From NCBI RefSeq assembly GCF_945859705.1, contig NC_079137.1:37941554-38005553 (forward strand): a stretch of DNA of 64,000 bases, written 5' to 3'. Position numbers and translations under genes: made by a program. Source of the stretch: Episyrphus balteatus (taxonomy: Eukaryota > Arthropoda > Insecta > Diptera > Syrphidae). The notes beneath the pieces are model-generated. The model was not told the origin of the DNA. It searched no databases and saw only the letters and a list, made by a program, of their open reading frames with translations. Of the stretch, positions 34,424-45,197 are shown in pieces (the stretch's first letter is position 1; each line of letters opens with the position of its first letter).

Positions 34424-36684
34424 AGGTACCTACTATATTTATCAAGTTATGCATTCGTACAAAAAAAAAAGAGGTTGTCTGTAAAGCCGGTTTACGGACG
34501 ATGATTTTACGTGATAACGTCGTCAGAAAATAGGTTGTGTGCTTCTGTTTAAAATGAGTCAATTGAAGCGTTTACTTTTTTCAAACAATCATAATTTACA
34601 AGAAAAAGCTAAAAAAATAATACCTTTTTTATTTTCTCATTATATTCATTTTTTTATTTTAAAAGCTTTCAAAAGTATTTCTTCTTAAGAATAAACAGAA
34701 TAAAACCATTTTTAAATTTTTACAATGCGCAAAAAGTATAAAAATGATTTATTGAAAACAATCATTTTCATCAAAAACAGCAAAGAAAACATGAATTTAT
34801 ATCTTCTCACGTCATTAATTCCATTTTTTCCCTAACAACCTGTAAAAAATTTTATACCATCTGAAAGCTTATTGTATATGAAAGGTAATTGTATCAGGAT
34901 GGTCATAAAAGTTTAATAAAATTTCTATCATCTCTTGGTCAAAAGTTATAACCTGTTGAATTCTAAAATGGTCTATCATTACTCTATATACTTTATTCCT
35001 GTATCTATTAAAGAAAAAAAGATAAAAATAAAAAACGATGAAAATCGGTTAAAAACGGTCAAAAAACGTGTATTTTTAAAACTTGTTTCTTCCGTTATTC
35101 AGTCCAAACTCACTAAACGATTCCAAGTTTTTGCACATGTATGCATAAGGCCAAAACATGTTCTAGAAGTTTAAGATTTTTTGAACGCTTCAAAAAAAAG
35201 CTAAAAATCAAAAATTACCCAAAAATACCACTAAAAAACAAGGTGTTTTTCAAAAATTCATATTTCGAAACGCACAGTGTTGGAAAAAAATCCGTATCAG
35301 ACGCCTAATTTTTTTTTCTTCATCTTTCACCTGGCATCTTTAGAATTGTCAAAAAAATTTCCTTTACCCAAAATCATCATTTTGTCATAGCACCAACATA
35401 ACACGTGTACAACGTTCAAACAAAACGTTATAGCTTAGTTTCAAAATTTTTTTGAATTTTTCCTTAAATGCAGTTATTCTTAAATTAATCTCATATATCT
35501 ATAGCAAAAAAAATCAATTCTCTACGACTTCGCGTTTAGATTTTAGCCTAAATTTCATCTTTCCGTTTTACCCCTGTTTACCCTATTAAATGACAGAATT
35601 TTTATAAATCCTTCATTTGGATTAGATTTAGGTTACTATCTTTCAAATAAGCTATAGAAGATTTTTGTATCTCTAATAGTTTATTTTTAACTTTGAATTG
35701 AAATTTTTTGAGGCACTGCGAAAGTGTGAGAGTGTAACGTTAGAAAATGGCGTCACTTTTTTGTGGTGGCTGCCATGGTTCATCGATTTATAAGACGTTA
35801 TCACGTCAAAAGTTGAGATAACATTTTTACATGACATTACGATGGTAGAGAATGCCAAAAAAGTGGGTCCCGGAAGTCCGTCTGTCAGTCTGTCTGTCTG
35901 TCTGTATAAGGAGCTACAGCCTAAACGGATGGACCGATTAATGTCAAACTTGGTATGTAGCGTTGGCTACTCTCCAGAGGGGTTTTTGGAATTAATTTTT
36001 TTGGACCAAAAATAACGGTACTTGTCATATACCGATTTTAGTAAAATTGAAATATCTCGAAAACGGCTCTAACGATTTTGTTCAAAAAATTCAAATGTTA
36101 GTTTAAAGCTAAGTTCTATCTCCTAACCTTTCCTCCTTTTGAAAATCATTATTAACGGTACCTGTTATAGAACCGTTTTTTTTTTCAAATCCGTTTATCT
36201 CCGAAACTATTTATTCGATTTCAACGACACTTTTTGTGAAGAAGCATTTATATGATTTAAATATAAATCAAAAATAAAATTTCCAAAAAAATAATTTTTG
36301 GATTTTTTTGAAAAATCAAATATTCGAAAACGGGACATTGAGTTTTTTTTAAATTTTGTTTTTAGATGTTGATTAGTAATTTCTACAAAATGGAGTATAA
36401 ATTTTATTTTAAAATTTTTTTTCCAAAAAATTATGTATAAAAAATTAGTTTTTTTAAAAAACGGCTCTAACGATTTTGAATTTTTTTTTCTAAAAATGCA
36501 TCTTGATTTATTAATCAAAACTGCATACTTGTTTTGGAGGGCAATTTGATTTTAGATTTTATTTTATTTTTTTTTTAAACGAATTTTATTTTTTTTTTAC
36601 CAAATTTCTATATAAAAAGTCTTACAAATTTAAGCAACTTTAACCCTAAGAGCAAGTTCGTGCGACCCAGTAGTGCATTTTATT
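34424..36684 (+). repeat. Repeat family R, copy 3, split by an insertion
   Basis: The left piece (34424-34470) has TAGGTACCTACTATATT, ATCAAGTTATGCATTCG and poly-A. The right piece (35811-36684) resumes with GTTGAGATAACATTTTT, GTGGGTCCCGGAAGTCCG, a short (CTGT)n block and ends at GCGACCCAGTAGTGCATTTT. In copy 1 these pieces are contiguous, so about 1.34 kb was inserted. Confidence 0.75.
34471..35810. mobile_element. ~1.34-kb insertion in R copy 3
   Basis: Defined by comparison with R copy 1. ACGTGATAACGTC at 34509-34521 is inverted at 35794-35806. The left side also has a small hairpin (GTAAAGCCGGTTTAC). No transposase frame is visible; a 79-codon frame from 34935 has no motif. The class is unknown and the exact ends are uncertain by some tens of bases on the left. 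Confidence 0.55.
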
Positions 36685-36961
36685 TGTGTTCACAATTATT
36701 TTTTTTTATCCAAAATAACTTTACACTGCTCGTAAATTAAATAAAACAAAGCGATAAGCTCTTTCGTAAGGTGACGAAGCAGATTTTTGGTACCATATTG
36801 TAAAAAACAACAATCACAACACACAAAGAAACTGCAGCAATCCGTTTCCATTAACTTACCTAGGAAGAAGCTTGAAACTTTTAAATTAAATCATAATCAT
36901 CCATAAAAATCATTTACCCTGTTGGGCAAACTTAAAAAAAAAAAAACGAACACAAAAGCTT

Positions 36962-38830
36962 TCAATGAATAAAATTTCTTTTATTGATTATTACATTATC
37001 CTTCGTTCTATTACTTCCTTGTACATATTCCTCCAACATCTTAGCTCGTTCTAAAGCTCTTCGAATAAAAAAGAACTTATCATGCAAAACTTCAACAGCA
37101 AATATCAAAATACTTATACCAATCAATGACCAAAATCCAGCATACACATGTTTAAAATAATCCAATTGCAATGGTTGCACCACAACTGTCTGTTCAACTA
37201 GAACTTTTGATAATCTCATTGCAACCGCCATTCGAAATGCCTCCTCATCCCAAAATAAATTCAAACCAGCTTGTTGCGTTAGCAAAATAAACTGGTCCAG
37301 ATGAGGACGAAGATGCGAATCAATTTGCAATGGAAACATAGTAAAATGACTACCAAAACATATATTCGAAAGACGAAAGAAAACCTTTTTCAAACCTCTC
37401 TGTTGCTTGTCGATAAAATCCCACCGGTCTTCACGAATTGTGTATGCGTATTCATCATCGAAATCAAGCCTCCTATGATTAACCTCATGATATGAAACTG
37501 GATAGAGAAGCTTTAAAAATGTCTCGCCATAAGTACAACTAGCTCGCGTACGAATCGCCTCGAGCTCGTAGTCTATAACCATCACTCGTAGATTCTCCTT
37601 CACTAAATCTTCCACACTATCAATCGGGGGTTGGAACACCATATTCGTACAGAAACTTGTCAAATATGTAGAATAAATGCAAGACAATATGAATCCCAGA
37701 AGAAAGACCTGAGCAAAAAACACAAACTGCCTCACAGTTGGCATCGTTATCGGTCCCTCCATATTCGGACTGTACATTAAAATTGTCAAACTCCGAAGGA
37801 AAAAGTTCTTCCTCGTGGTCTCCGAAGATTGCGGATCAATAAATCGCAACAACAGAGCTATATAAATAACACTTAGCCCAGCTGCAATCCAAGTGGCTCT
37901 ATCGAAACTTATGATAACATAGTCACTTTTTGGCACCTCGCTACGCAACGGCACCATGATACACCAACTAACCATGTCCAAAGGATAACTGCGTCCAATA
38001 TGATCCAAATCGAACATTGCATACGAATTGACACTAAGCTCCCTGTTTTCATTACGGAATTCTCTGAGAATTTTCTCCTCATCCGAATTCGGTTGAAAAT
38101 TATAGACAATCTTTATGTTCATGTGTTTGGCGAATAATTGTATGATATTTGCATGGCGCCCAACGATTCTGTTCTTTCCGTGATTCTTGAGGATAAAAAC
38201 CCTCGGAACATCTTCCATGTAGTAAATTTCAATTAGATACTGTTTCATGTCCTTGGTATTTTCCATAAAGAGCTTAGTTGAATCAGAAACATCTGTTTTA
38301 TTGGTCCAATGAAGTATTGGATAAATATTAAGACCAAAGATTTGATTTTGTTTGCTGACAATGTCCTGATACAGCACCAAGACATTTATGAATTGTTTCT
38401 TCCAGAGCCAATTCAGCAAGTATCTCAATTGCTCAAGAACAACCGGTTCCTCTATTACAACCAACAATTTAGCCAAATGCATTCCTTGTAGCCGAGCTGA
38501 GACTATTTTAAGAATTTCCCTTGACAAGTGATCCGTTAGAACAATGGAAAGTGTTGAATTAGCATTTAGCAGATATCTCAGCTCCTGATTTGAATATTTC
38601 GTAAAGTGCATTTGGGGAATTTGATATTTCTGGGTTAGTTCCTGAGAGAGATTCACTAACAAACTATCCTCGGTTTCGATGAAACGACTCCAGAAAAATG
38701 GAACTATTTTTACGGGATAAACATCGTACAGTTTTTCAATGACACTGATTACAAATGAGCTGTTAATAGCTGCAATTGTCGGTTTTAAAATTGATAAAAC
38801 TAAAAGTACAAATGCGATTTGCCACTTCAT
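36962..38830 (-). CDS. Divergent ionotropic receptor IR-B2
   Basis: A complete intronless gene of about 622 residues. The ATG at 38830 is used because it matches IR-B3 (both MKWQI). The upstream extension to a TTG adds four residues not shared. Signal peptide MKWQIAFVLLVLSILKPTIA. S1 has EDVPRVFILKNHGKNRIVG and RSYPLDMVSWCIMVP, TM1 at about 313-330, pore region (ILMYSPNMEGPITMPTV), TM3 at about 372-392 (LSCIYSTYLTSFCTN), S2 with MVIDYELEAIRTRAS, TM4 at about 561-583, and a longer cytoplasmic tail with basic residues. It lacks the S1 glutamate-binding arginine. It is very similar along its whole length to IR-B3, which lies inverted about 10.7 kb away, pointing to a recent inverted duplication. 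Probable chemosensory channel subunit. Confidence 0.95.
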   Translation of the reverse strand: MKWQIAFVLLVLSILKPTIAAINSSFVISVIEKLYDVYPVKIVPFFWSRFIETEDSLLVNLSQELTQKYQIPQMHFTKYSNQELRYLLNANSTLSIVLTDHLSREILKIVSARLQGMHLAKLLVVIEEPVVLEQLRYLLNWLWKKQFINVLVLYQDIVSKQNQIFGLNIYPILHWTNKTDVSDSTKLFMENTKDMKQYLIEIYYMEDVPRVFILKNHGKNRIVGRHANIIQLFAKHMNIKIVYNFQPNSDEEKILREFRNENRELSVNSYAMFDLDHIGRSYPLDMVSWCIMVPLRSEVPKSDYVIISFDRATWIAAGLSVIYIALLLRFIDPQSSETTRKNFFLRSLTILMYSPNMEGPITMPTVRQFVFFAQVFLLGFILSCIYSTYLTSFCTNMVFQPPIDSVEDLVKENLRVMVIDYELEAIRTRASCTYGETFLKLLYPVSYHEVNHRRLDFDDEYAYTIREDRWDFIDKQQRGLKKVFFRLSNICFGSHFTMFPLQIDSHLRPHLDQFILLTQQAGLNLFWDEEAFRMAVAMRLSKVLVEQTVVVQPLQLDYFKHVYAGFWSLIGISILIFAVEVLHDKFFFIRRALERAKMLEEYVQGSNRTKDNVIINKRNFIH

Positions 38831-38875
38831 CCTGTTCGCCAAGTTTCTGATTGAATAGCAGTCAAAGAATGACTT

Positions 38876-38881
38876 TTTATA
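38876..38881 (-). promoter_or_regulatory. TATA box of IR-B2
   Basis: TATAAA followed by AAGTCATTC; the sequence TTCAATCAGAAAC about 30 bp downstream resembles TTTCAAACAGAAAG at the same place in IR-B3, a candidate start region. Confidence 0.6.
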
Positions 38882-38899
38882 CCAAAGAGTCGAAGTTAG

Positions 38900-39140
38900 T
38901 TGAAGAAGTATCGATGATTTGCAGGTTTCCCCTAATGATTACCGCGTGTGTTGCTTTTTGTCCTCGTTTTTTGGGTGGTGTTTAAGCAATTAACGCCGCG
39001 CCGGCTGCTCTTGTCGGCGAACTTGGAGGAATTGATTTAGTGTTGGCTTTAGTTTTTTGGTCTACATTCAGCAACAGTCATAATGAAAGGCAATTACAAG
39101 CAATATTTTATATGAATAGCTGAACTTTACAAATAAAATA
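38900..39140 (-). promoter_or_regulatory. Conserved upstream module of IR-B2
   Basis: On the minus strand the blocks TTTGTAAAGTTCAGCTATTCA-like, TAATTGCCTT, TAAATCAATTCC, GTTAATTGCTT and CCTGCAAATCATCGA occur in the same order as upstream of IR-B3. Regulatory role is inferred from conservation. Confidence 0.65.
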
Positions 39141-39887
39141 CCCTGAACTAAAGACATTGAAGGTTATGGATTTATTTAATTAAGCTTGTTGGTTTTACAC
39201 GCAGTTTATGAATGAGATGTCAGAAATTTATATTTGCTAATTATTCAAATAAAAATGTTTGCCTTGGGAAATCAACGATTTGACTGATGACATTTAAGTC
39301 TGAATAATTTTAAGGATAGATTTTGAAGAATTTGTGTGTATTGTTGATATATGGTTCTTTTAACAATTGATTATGTTTTGTTAAACGACAGTTTGGATCC
39401 ACATTAAGTTAAGTTACATATTTCCTGATTAAAAACACATTAACAACTTCCAGTTCAGTTATAATTGATGTCATAATTATTTCAACATAATCCCACGGAT
39501 ATTTAATAAAACACAGCTTAATAGCTACTTCTGATTGCATGAAACAAAAATGTGGTGTGATTCTATAGGCTATCATTGTTCATAATTACATTTACAATCA
39601 TTATAGTGATGTCTATTTCCACTTTCATAAGAAATCCCACAGAATATTTAACAGAATTTTTACTGGGTGAAATTATTGAATGGGAAATTCATTATTTCTT
39701 CTAAATTGTACTTCAGTTTAAAATGAAGTTCAGTGCACCCAGAGAAAAAACGCCATTGAATCAATGGTGAAAAACATATTCATTAATTTTCTTTAAATCG
39801 TCGTATGCTTAAGTTGCAGTTTGTCACATTAATTTTTATAATTGAGATGGCACAGTGTTAAAAAGCAAGCCTGTCAACCTAGGTATA
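39141..39887. other. Intergenic sequence with a possible MITE end
   Basis: Mostly unique AT-rich DNA. GCACCCAGAGAAAAAACGCC near 39735 resembles the CACAGAGAAAAA ends of the 294-723 element, but no partner end was found. Confidence 0.4.
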
Positions 39888-41096
39888 TAGTCCATTGAAA
39901 TGTTACAAAAATTTGACCGAACCTTGCATTTTGGGCAGGACAAGATTTTTTTGTTTTGATCTGTAGGGGAGGTTAATGTGAGTATACAATCCAGTTTTCG
40001 GGGTTGAAAGCCGCCCCTTTTGCCCGCCATCTTGGAAAAAGGGGTGTAAACTGTTTTTTATCGATATCTTGCGAACCGTAAGTTCCACAAAAAAAAATGT
40101 CTTAAGCGATTTTGTACATAATTTATTTCTCTCCAATTTTAATTAAGGTACTTTTTTCTGTAAAATTGCAAATAAGAAAGTTATACTTGAAAATAGATGT
40201 ACATTTTCAAGAAAAAATTCTTTGAAGGGGCGTAGCTTTTTTTCCACAATTTTTAATTTCTGGAAAACGGCAAGACTTTTTTGCATCCGGTTTTCTGTTT
40301 TTGTTTGAAAACACATTACAGCATTGAATTTTGAGAACTTAATTATATAAATTTTTGAAAAAAATTAGTTCAAAATATTTTCGTCGTAAAATTTTTTAAT
40401 TAAAAATAATATACAAGAAAACGTTTTCGGCTTTAGTATTTTTTTTTTTCAAAAGTAAGACATTTTTTTTAGAAAATTGCCCTCCTGACTAAACGGTACG
40501 GAATGGACCCCCCGTACTTTGATTTTTTTCTTGTTTCAATCCAACCTACATATCCTTTTGAATCAGTCTGTATTGAAGAAAAAAAAATAAAATAAACATA
40601 TAAAAGTACGAAAATAAATTGTTACTTTTTTTCTGTAAAACCATTGCAGCAGCTTTATTTAAACGAAATCTGCAAAATGAGCACATCAAATTGTTGGAAA
40701 TTCAATGATCTTTAAAATCTGTCATGAGTATTTTTTCAATAAAAGTTGTAGAAAAAAAGCTATGGCCCTTCAAAGAATTTTTTCTTGAAAATGTACATCT
40801 ATTTTCAAGTATAACTTTCTTATTTGCAATTTTACAGAAAAAAGTACCTTAATCAAAATTGTAGAGAAATAAATTATGTACAAAATCGCTTAAGACATTT
40901 TTTTTGTGGGACTTACGGTTCGCAAGATATCGATAAAAAACAGTTTACACCCTTTTTTCCAAGATTGTGGCCAAATGGGGGGGTTTTGAACCCCGAAAAC
41001 TGGATTGTATACTCACATTAACCTCCCCTACAGATCAAAACAAAAAAATCTTGTCCTACCCAAAATGCAAGGTTAATGTAACATTTCAATGGACTA
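39888..41096. mobile_element. Foldback element with ~363-bp arms
   Basis: TAGTCCATTGAAATGTTACA at 39888 is inverted at about 41077-41096. The arms (39888-40250 and 40734-41096) share TTAATGTGAGTATACAATCC, GGTTCGCAAGATATCGAT-type and AAAATAGATGTACATTTTC blocks. The middle holds CCCTCCTGACTAAACGG and GGACCCCCCGTAC, reminiscent of the middle of the 14.3-15.9 kb foldback, so the two may be related. Confidence 0.8.
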
Positions 41097-41110
41097 ATAG
41101 CCGGTTTAAT

Positions 41111-42478
41111 CACGTCCCTTACTTTGGCGGACACTTTGAGGCGGAATCAAAACAAAATTTATCTCATTAAATGCAAATTTGTTGCGCAAACCAAAAATTT
41201 GTAGCTCGCATAGTTTTTGAATTATTGAATTTTCATCTAAAAAAAGTCTGAAGCTAGCGGACAAAATCTGAAATGATTGAAATTAATGAGTTTAGTTGAC
41301 CTCCAAATTTGTAGCTTTTTAAATGCTTTTCAATTACATAAACTTGGTTTTTGTAGCTTGAACAGTTTTTTTGTTATTCAAAATTCCGCTAAAAAGAGAC
41401 TGAAGTTAGCGGACGAAAGTAGGAAAATTAATATTTTTTGATGCCCAAAATTGTATCTGATTAAATGCTAATTTGTTGAGCAAAAATTAATTTTGTAGCT
41501 TCTCTCAGTCATTTTCTATTTGAATTTGAAGTTTAAAAAGTGCACTTCCGGTTCGCTGTACCAATGCACGACACTTTAAAAAAGTCTTTTTTAAAGAGAG
41601 AAGCTACAAAATTAATTTTTGTGCAACAAATTTTGTTTTGCAAAGATACAATTTCTAGAAAAGAAAAAATTTTGAAAATTCAACTTTTTTGAAAATTTTG
41701 ACCGTTACATGAAATTGAGTCATATTTTAGCGGGATATTGAATAACAAAAAAACTAAACGAGCTACAAAATCGAGGTTTTTGGATTTCGTCTTAGTCTAA
41801 GTTACTCAAATTTGTGCAAAAAAAAATTTTTGAATTTCGCATTTTTTTGGATTTTGAAAGGTCACTTTTGAGCTTTCTTTTTAAAACAAAATCTTGAATA
41901 TTTCAAAAACGGTTTGTGCTACAAAATTGAAGTTTGTATCAAAAATAATGTATTCCAAAGCTTTAATTATTGGAAAAAGAAAAAACTTAAAAAAATGATT
42001 TTTTAAAAAAGTCTCCCCTGGCCTCATCAAACTGGAAGTGCACTTCTGAAACTTTAAGTTGAAATAAAAAATGACTTTGTGGAGCTACAAAATTAATTTT
42101 TGTGCAACAAATTAGCATTTACAATTTCGGGCATCAAAAAAATATTAATTTTCCTACTTTCGTCCGCTAACTTCAGTCTTATTTTAGCGGAATTTTGAAT
42201 AACAAAAAAACTGTTCAAGCTAAAAAAACCAAGTTTATGTAATTGAAAAGCATTTAAAAAGCTACAAATTTGGAGGTCAACTAAACTCATTAATTTCAAT
42301 CATTTCAGATTTTGTCCGCTAGCTTCAGACTTATTTTAGAGGAAAATTCAATAATTCAAAAACTATGCGAGCTACAAATTTTTGGTTTGGGCAACAAATT
42401 TGCATTTAATTAGTTTACAATTAATGACATAATTTTTTTTGATTCCGCCACAAAGTGTCCGCCAAAGTAAGGGACGTG
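41111..42478. mobile_element. Foldback element with 7-8 bp target duplication
   Basis: GTTTAAT precedes the left end (41104-41110) and follows the right end (42479-42485); with one more G the duplication is GGTTTAAT. The ends are CACGTCCCTTACTTTGGCGG and its complement. The arms are about 440 bp each (to 41550, and from 42029) and share TAGCGGACGAAAGTAGGAAA and GCAAATTTGTTG blocks. No transposase frame. The duplication length would fit hAT-like insertion, but the terminal bases are not a clear hAT match. Confidence 0.8.
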
Positions 42479-42529
42479 GTTTAATCCCCAGCGGATGCCA
42501 ACTTAAAAAAACATTTTTTTGTTTAATGT

Positions 42530-42652
42530 GTGGACTACTTAGATTTAAAGTGCGCTACTTTGATTCAATAATTTTCCACTTAAGACTGAAACGCAGTGAT
42601 TTTCCATTGATTCAAAGTAGTCTCCATTGATTTTACGTTGTTTTTTGGCTCA
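42530..42652. repeat. Partial copy of the 218-220 bp MITE family
   Basis: Shares CTACTTTGATT, GACTGAAAC-like and CATTGATTTTACGTTGTTTT with the MITE at 33739-33956 and ends near CTCAGTGTGG. Rearranged and incomplete. Confidence 0.5.
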
Positions 42653-43521
42653 GTGTGGTTACACTGAAAACAAAAAAAAAAAAAAAACAAATGAAAAATT
42701 AGCGGAACGAAGATAAAAAGTGGTTTTGGATGAGGGTTATTATTATTTATTTCATTCCACATTAAAAAGCCAACCATCCCTGCAACCAAGGTTACCTTCA
42801 TAAATCAAAAAAAAAAGAGGCAAAAAAAAGAGGATTTAAAAAAAAAATAGAGACCAAAGTCAAAAGCGTTTAAATAAAATTTTAAAAAATGACAGTCTCA
42901 CGAAATTTCAGAAAAAGTCGCTAGAAATTCTGAAACAAAATTCAATTTGGATATCTGCATTTAAGAATTGGAGAGCTAATGCTCTCCCAAACTAACGTTG
43001 TCGACGTTCAGGTGTAAAATTTTAGTAATACCAAACCAAAAAGCACTCTTGTTGGCATTTTCCATACAAAAAAGCTGTCGGCAAAGTTTTTTGTCGTCTT
43101 TGGTTGGACAATTTTTATAAAGTGGAGGGAAAGTGGATTGGATGACAAAAAGAGGATAAAAACCCTCTTTAGAGGCGCGAAGGTACACCTGCCTACAACT
43201 TTCATATGTAACAGTAACTGTCAATAATTTCAGCATTTTCCATTTTATATCGAACACCCTGTATATTTATATATTCCCAGTGATCCGAATCAGATCATTG
43301 TATTTGTTTGCGTAACAATAACAAAGCAAAATACTGCTTTTGTTGTACAGCTAAGCTAGTAAATACAAGGATCTGATCTGGATAACTCTGAAAATATAAC
43401 ACGACTATTATCAGAAATGTTTTATAAAGATGATCGAATAATAGGAAAACAGAACGATCTGGGTCAATATAAAACAGTTTTGGGATTTTTTCTCATACCT
43501 ATTCCCTCATAGGTGAGAGTA
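42653..43521. other. Intergenic sequence, nothing recognised
   Basis: No supported gene. Two overlapping minus-strand frames at 42976-43257 are short and lack domains. Confidence 0.4.
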
Positions 43522-43741
43522 CACTGAGGTAAAAGCCACCATAAAACAACATAAAATCAATGAAAACAACATTGATTTAACTTATTATTCGGAATGATTT
43601 TGCGTTGAAGATGAACATTTTAAAATAAAAGTGAAAAAAAGGTTGAATTTTGATGGTTTCGTCTCTTAAAGTCAGATAAATCAAAGAAGTTCATCTTTGA
43701 AACAAAGACGTTTCAACTTCAATTTATTTTTTTCATCAGTG
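43522..43741. mobile_element. 220-bp MITE with TA target duplication
   Basis: Ends CACTGAGGTAAAA and TTTTTCATCAGTG with TA at 43520-43521 and 43742-43743. Internally homologous in reverse orientation to 33739-33956, for example GTTTCAACTTCAATTTATTT. Confidence 0.85.
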
Positions 43742-43992
43742 TAGGTCAATTGCTTGCAACTTACTAATCACATCTGCACAAAACAGTTTTTATAAGATAA
43801 GATAACATTGAGGCAAGTTATCAAAAACACAAAAGTAACCTGAAGTATACCAGATAAAATGTTAAAATTCATTCCATGCACCACCAAACCTTGCCCCATT
43901 CCTCCTGCTTTCAAAAGGTATGAGACAGCTATGTGGCAGAATGGAACAATGAGGCCCTTATTAGGTTATGAAATAAAGTTTCTCTCAAAAAA

Positions 43993-44181
43993 TAGTGGGT
44001 GTTGTTTCAGCTGAATGACATACGAAACTATATACTATGGGTCGGGGCCATTTGGAATTGTTTGCACATCCATCAATTTTGTTAGAAGGGATAGTGGTGA
44101 AAGGTAATTTGTCAGTTGATTATCTAAGCAGCCTAACTTGTTGCACTGATTTGCAATATTATGCATTTACTTGTCAGATTG
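43993..44181 (-). promoter_or_regulatory. Orphan IR group A upstream module 1
   Basis: Matches the IR-A1 upstream module in order: TGTTGTTTCAGCTG, ATGGGTCGGGGCCATTT, ATCAATTTTGTT, TGGTGAAAGGTAATTTG, AACTTGTTGCACTGATTTG and CATTTACTTGTCAG. No IR coding sequence follows on its left side, where a core promoter and gene would be expected. Confidence 0.7.
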
Positions 44182-44329
44182 AAGTTTAAATTTAAGTCTA
44201 TACCATTTGATTACAATCTTTGGCCTAAATGAACATACCTATACTAAAAAAATTGACAACCAAATATGTAGTAACAGTTAAGATTCTACAAAATGACCAA
44301 ATACCTAAAATGTATTCCAGCAAATTTCA

Positions 44330-44457
44330 TGTCTTCGTGTACTTCAATCGAACCTATAATTCAATTATTCGTGAGAATTTCGCGCAATCAATATAGCATG
44401 CAATGTGTTAAATGCGAAAAGGTGACAAAGCAATTAAATCTCTAGGATAAATTGTAT
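44330..44457 (-). pseudogene. Relic of a group A ionotropic receptor, 5-prime coding end
   Basis: Read on the minus strand from 44457, the sequence aligns with the signal-peptide region of IR-A2. The start codon is ATA instead of ATG. LLCHLFAFNTLHA corresponds to FLCQFLAYNILLS. GAAATTCTCACGAATAAT corresponds to GAATTTCTCCCGAATAAT, which encodes NFSRIM in IR-A2. An in-frame TAA and at least one frameshift are present, and similarity fades to the left. The rest of the gene is gone. Confidence 0.7.
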
Positions 44458-44477
44458 AGTTTTTTTTTTTTCATTTG

Positions 44478-44839
44478 GTTCTCAAAACTCAGGTAAGTAT
44501 AAAACTTTCGACTATAATCAGTGGGAGGAATAAAATTTTAAAAGTAACTGTTTTTTAAAGGTAAAATGTTAAGAAATTATTATCCTTTTGGCAAGATAAT
44601 TTGCAATAACTGCGAGGGATTATTGGTTCAGCTGAAGGTGAAACCTTGTCACAAATTCCAAACAAAAAAAAACTAAAAACCAGACGAATAGCTGTAGAGT
44701 CCATTTTAAAATGTGTTTACACTTCAATTTTGTTTGATGGTAGGCTGATGATAGCAGAATTTTAAAGCGGAACTAGCCATGTGGCACTGATTGACACAAT
44801 GATAGACATATACTTGTCAGTTTCAGTGCTTTAATGATT
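44478..44839 (-). promoter_or_regulatory. Orphan IR group A promoter module 2 (belongs to the relic)
   Basis: On the plus strand, ATAAAACTTTCGACTATAATCAGT matches the IR-A2 initiator region, with the CAGTT initiator changed to TAGTC. ATTATTATCC and AAGATAATTTGCAATAA follow, then GTTCAGCTGAA, TTCAATTTTGTTTGATGG, AGCAGAATTTTAAAGCGG and ACATATACTTGTCAGTTT. Order and orientation match IR-A2. The TATA position is degenerate. Confidence 0.75.
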
Positions 44840-44946
44840 AAAATGCACAAGTTACAAAGTAAATGTATTTTTTCTTTCGTTATACCCTAATATGTTTTAT
44901 TTTTATTGACGAAAGGAACGCTTTAACGTTTTTCATCTATCCAACA

Positions 44947-45018
44947 GCCGTGATCGTCTAGTGGTTAGGACCCCACGTTGTGGCCGTGGTAACCCAGGTT
45001 AGAATCCTGGTCACGGCA
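44947..45018 (+). tRNA. tRNA-His (GTG), with a T-loop C56A change
   Basis: A 72-nt intronless tRNA. The acceptor stem is GCCGTGA/TCACGGC, D-arm GTCTAGTGGTTAGGAC, anticodon arm CCACG-TTGTGGC-CGTGG with anticodon GTG, T-arm CCAGG-TTAGAAT-CCTGG, and A discriminator. The T-loop normally reads TTCGAAT. Here invariant C56 is A, which breaks the G19-C56 tertiary pair and also alters the B box (GGTTCGAATCC to GGTTAGAATCC). All stems are intact. It may be weakly transcribed or a young pseudogene. The first T run downstream is about 30 nt away. Confidence 0.85.
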
Positions 45019-45197
45019 AAGTATACTGAAAAGCCCTTGGTGAAGACAATATTTTATTAACATTAAGATAAATCAAATAAGATAAATGAAATCAAATTGC
45101 CCTGCAAAAGAAGTATGATATATTAAGATGCATTTTTAGAAAAAAAAATTTTAAATCGTTAGATCCGTTTTTTAAAAAACTAATTTTTTATTAATAA

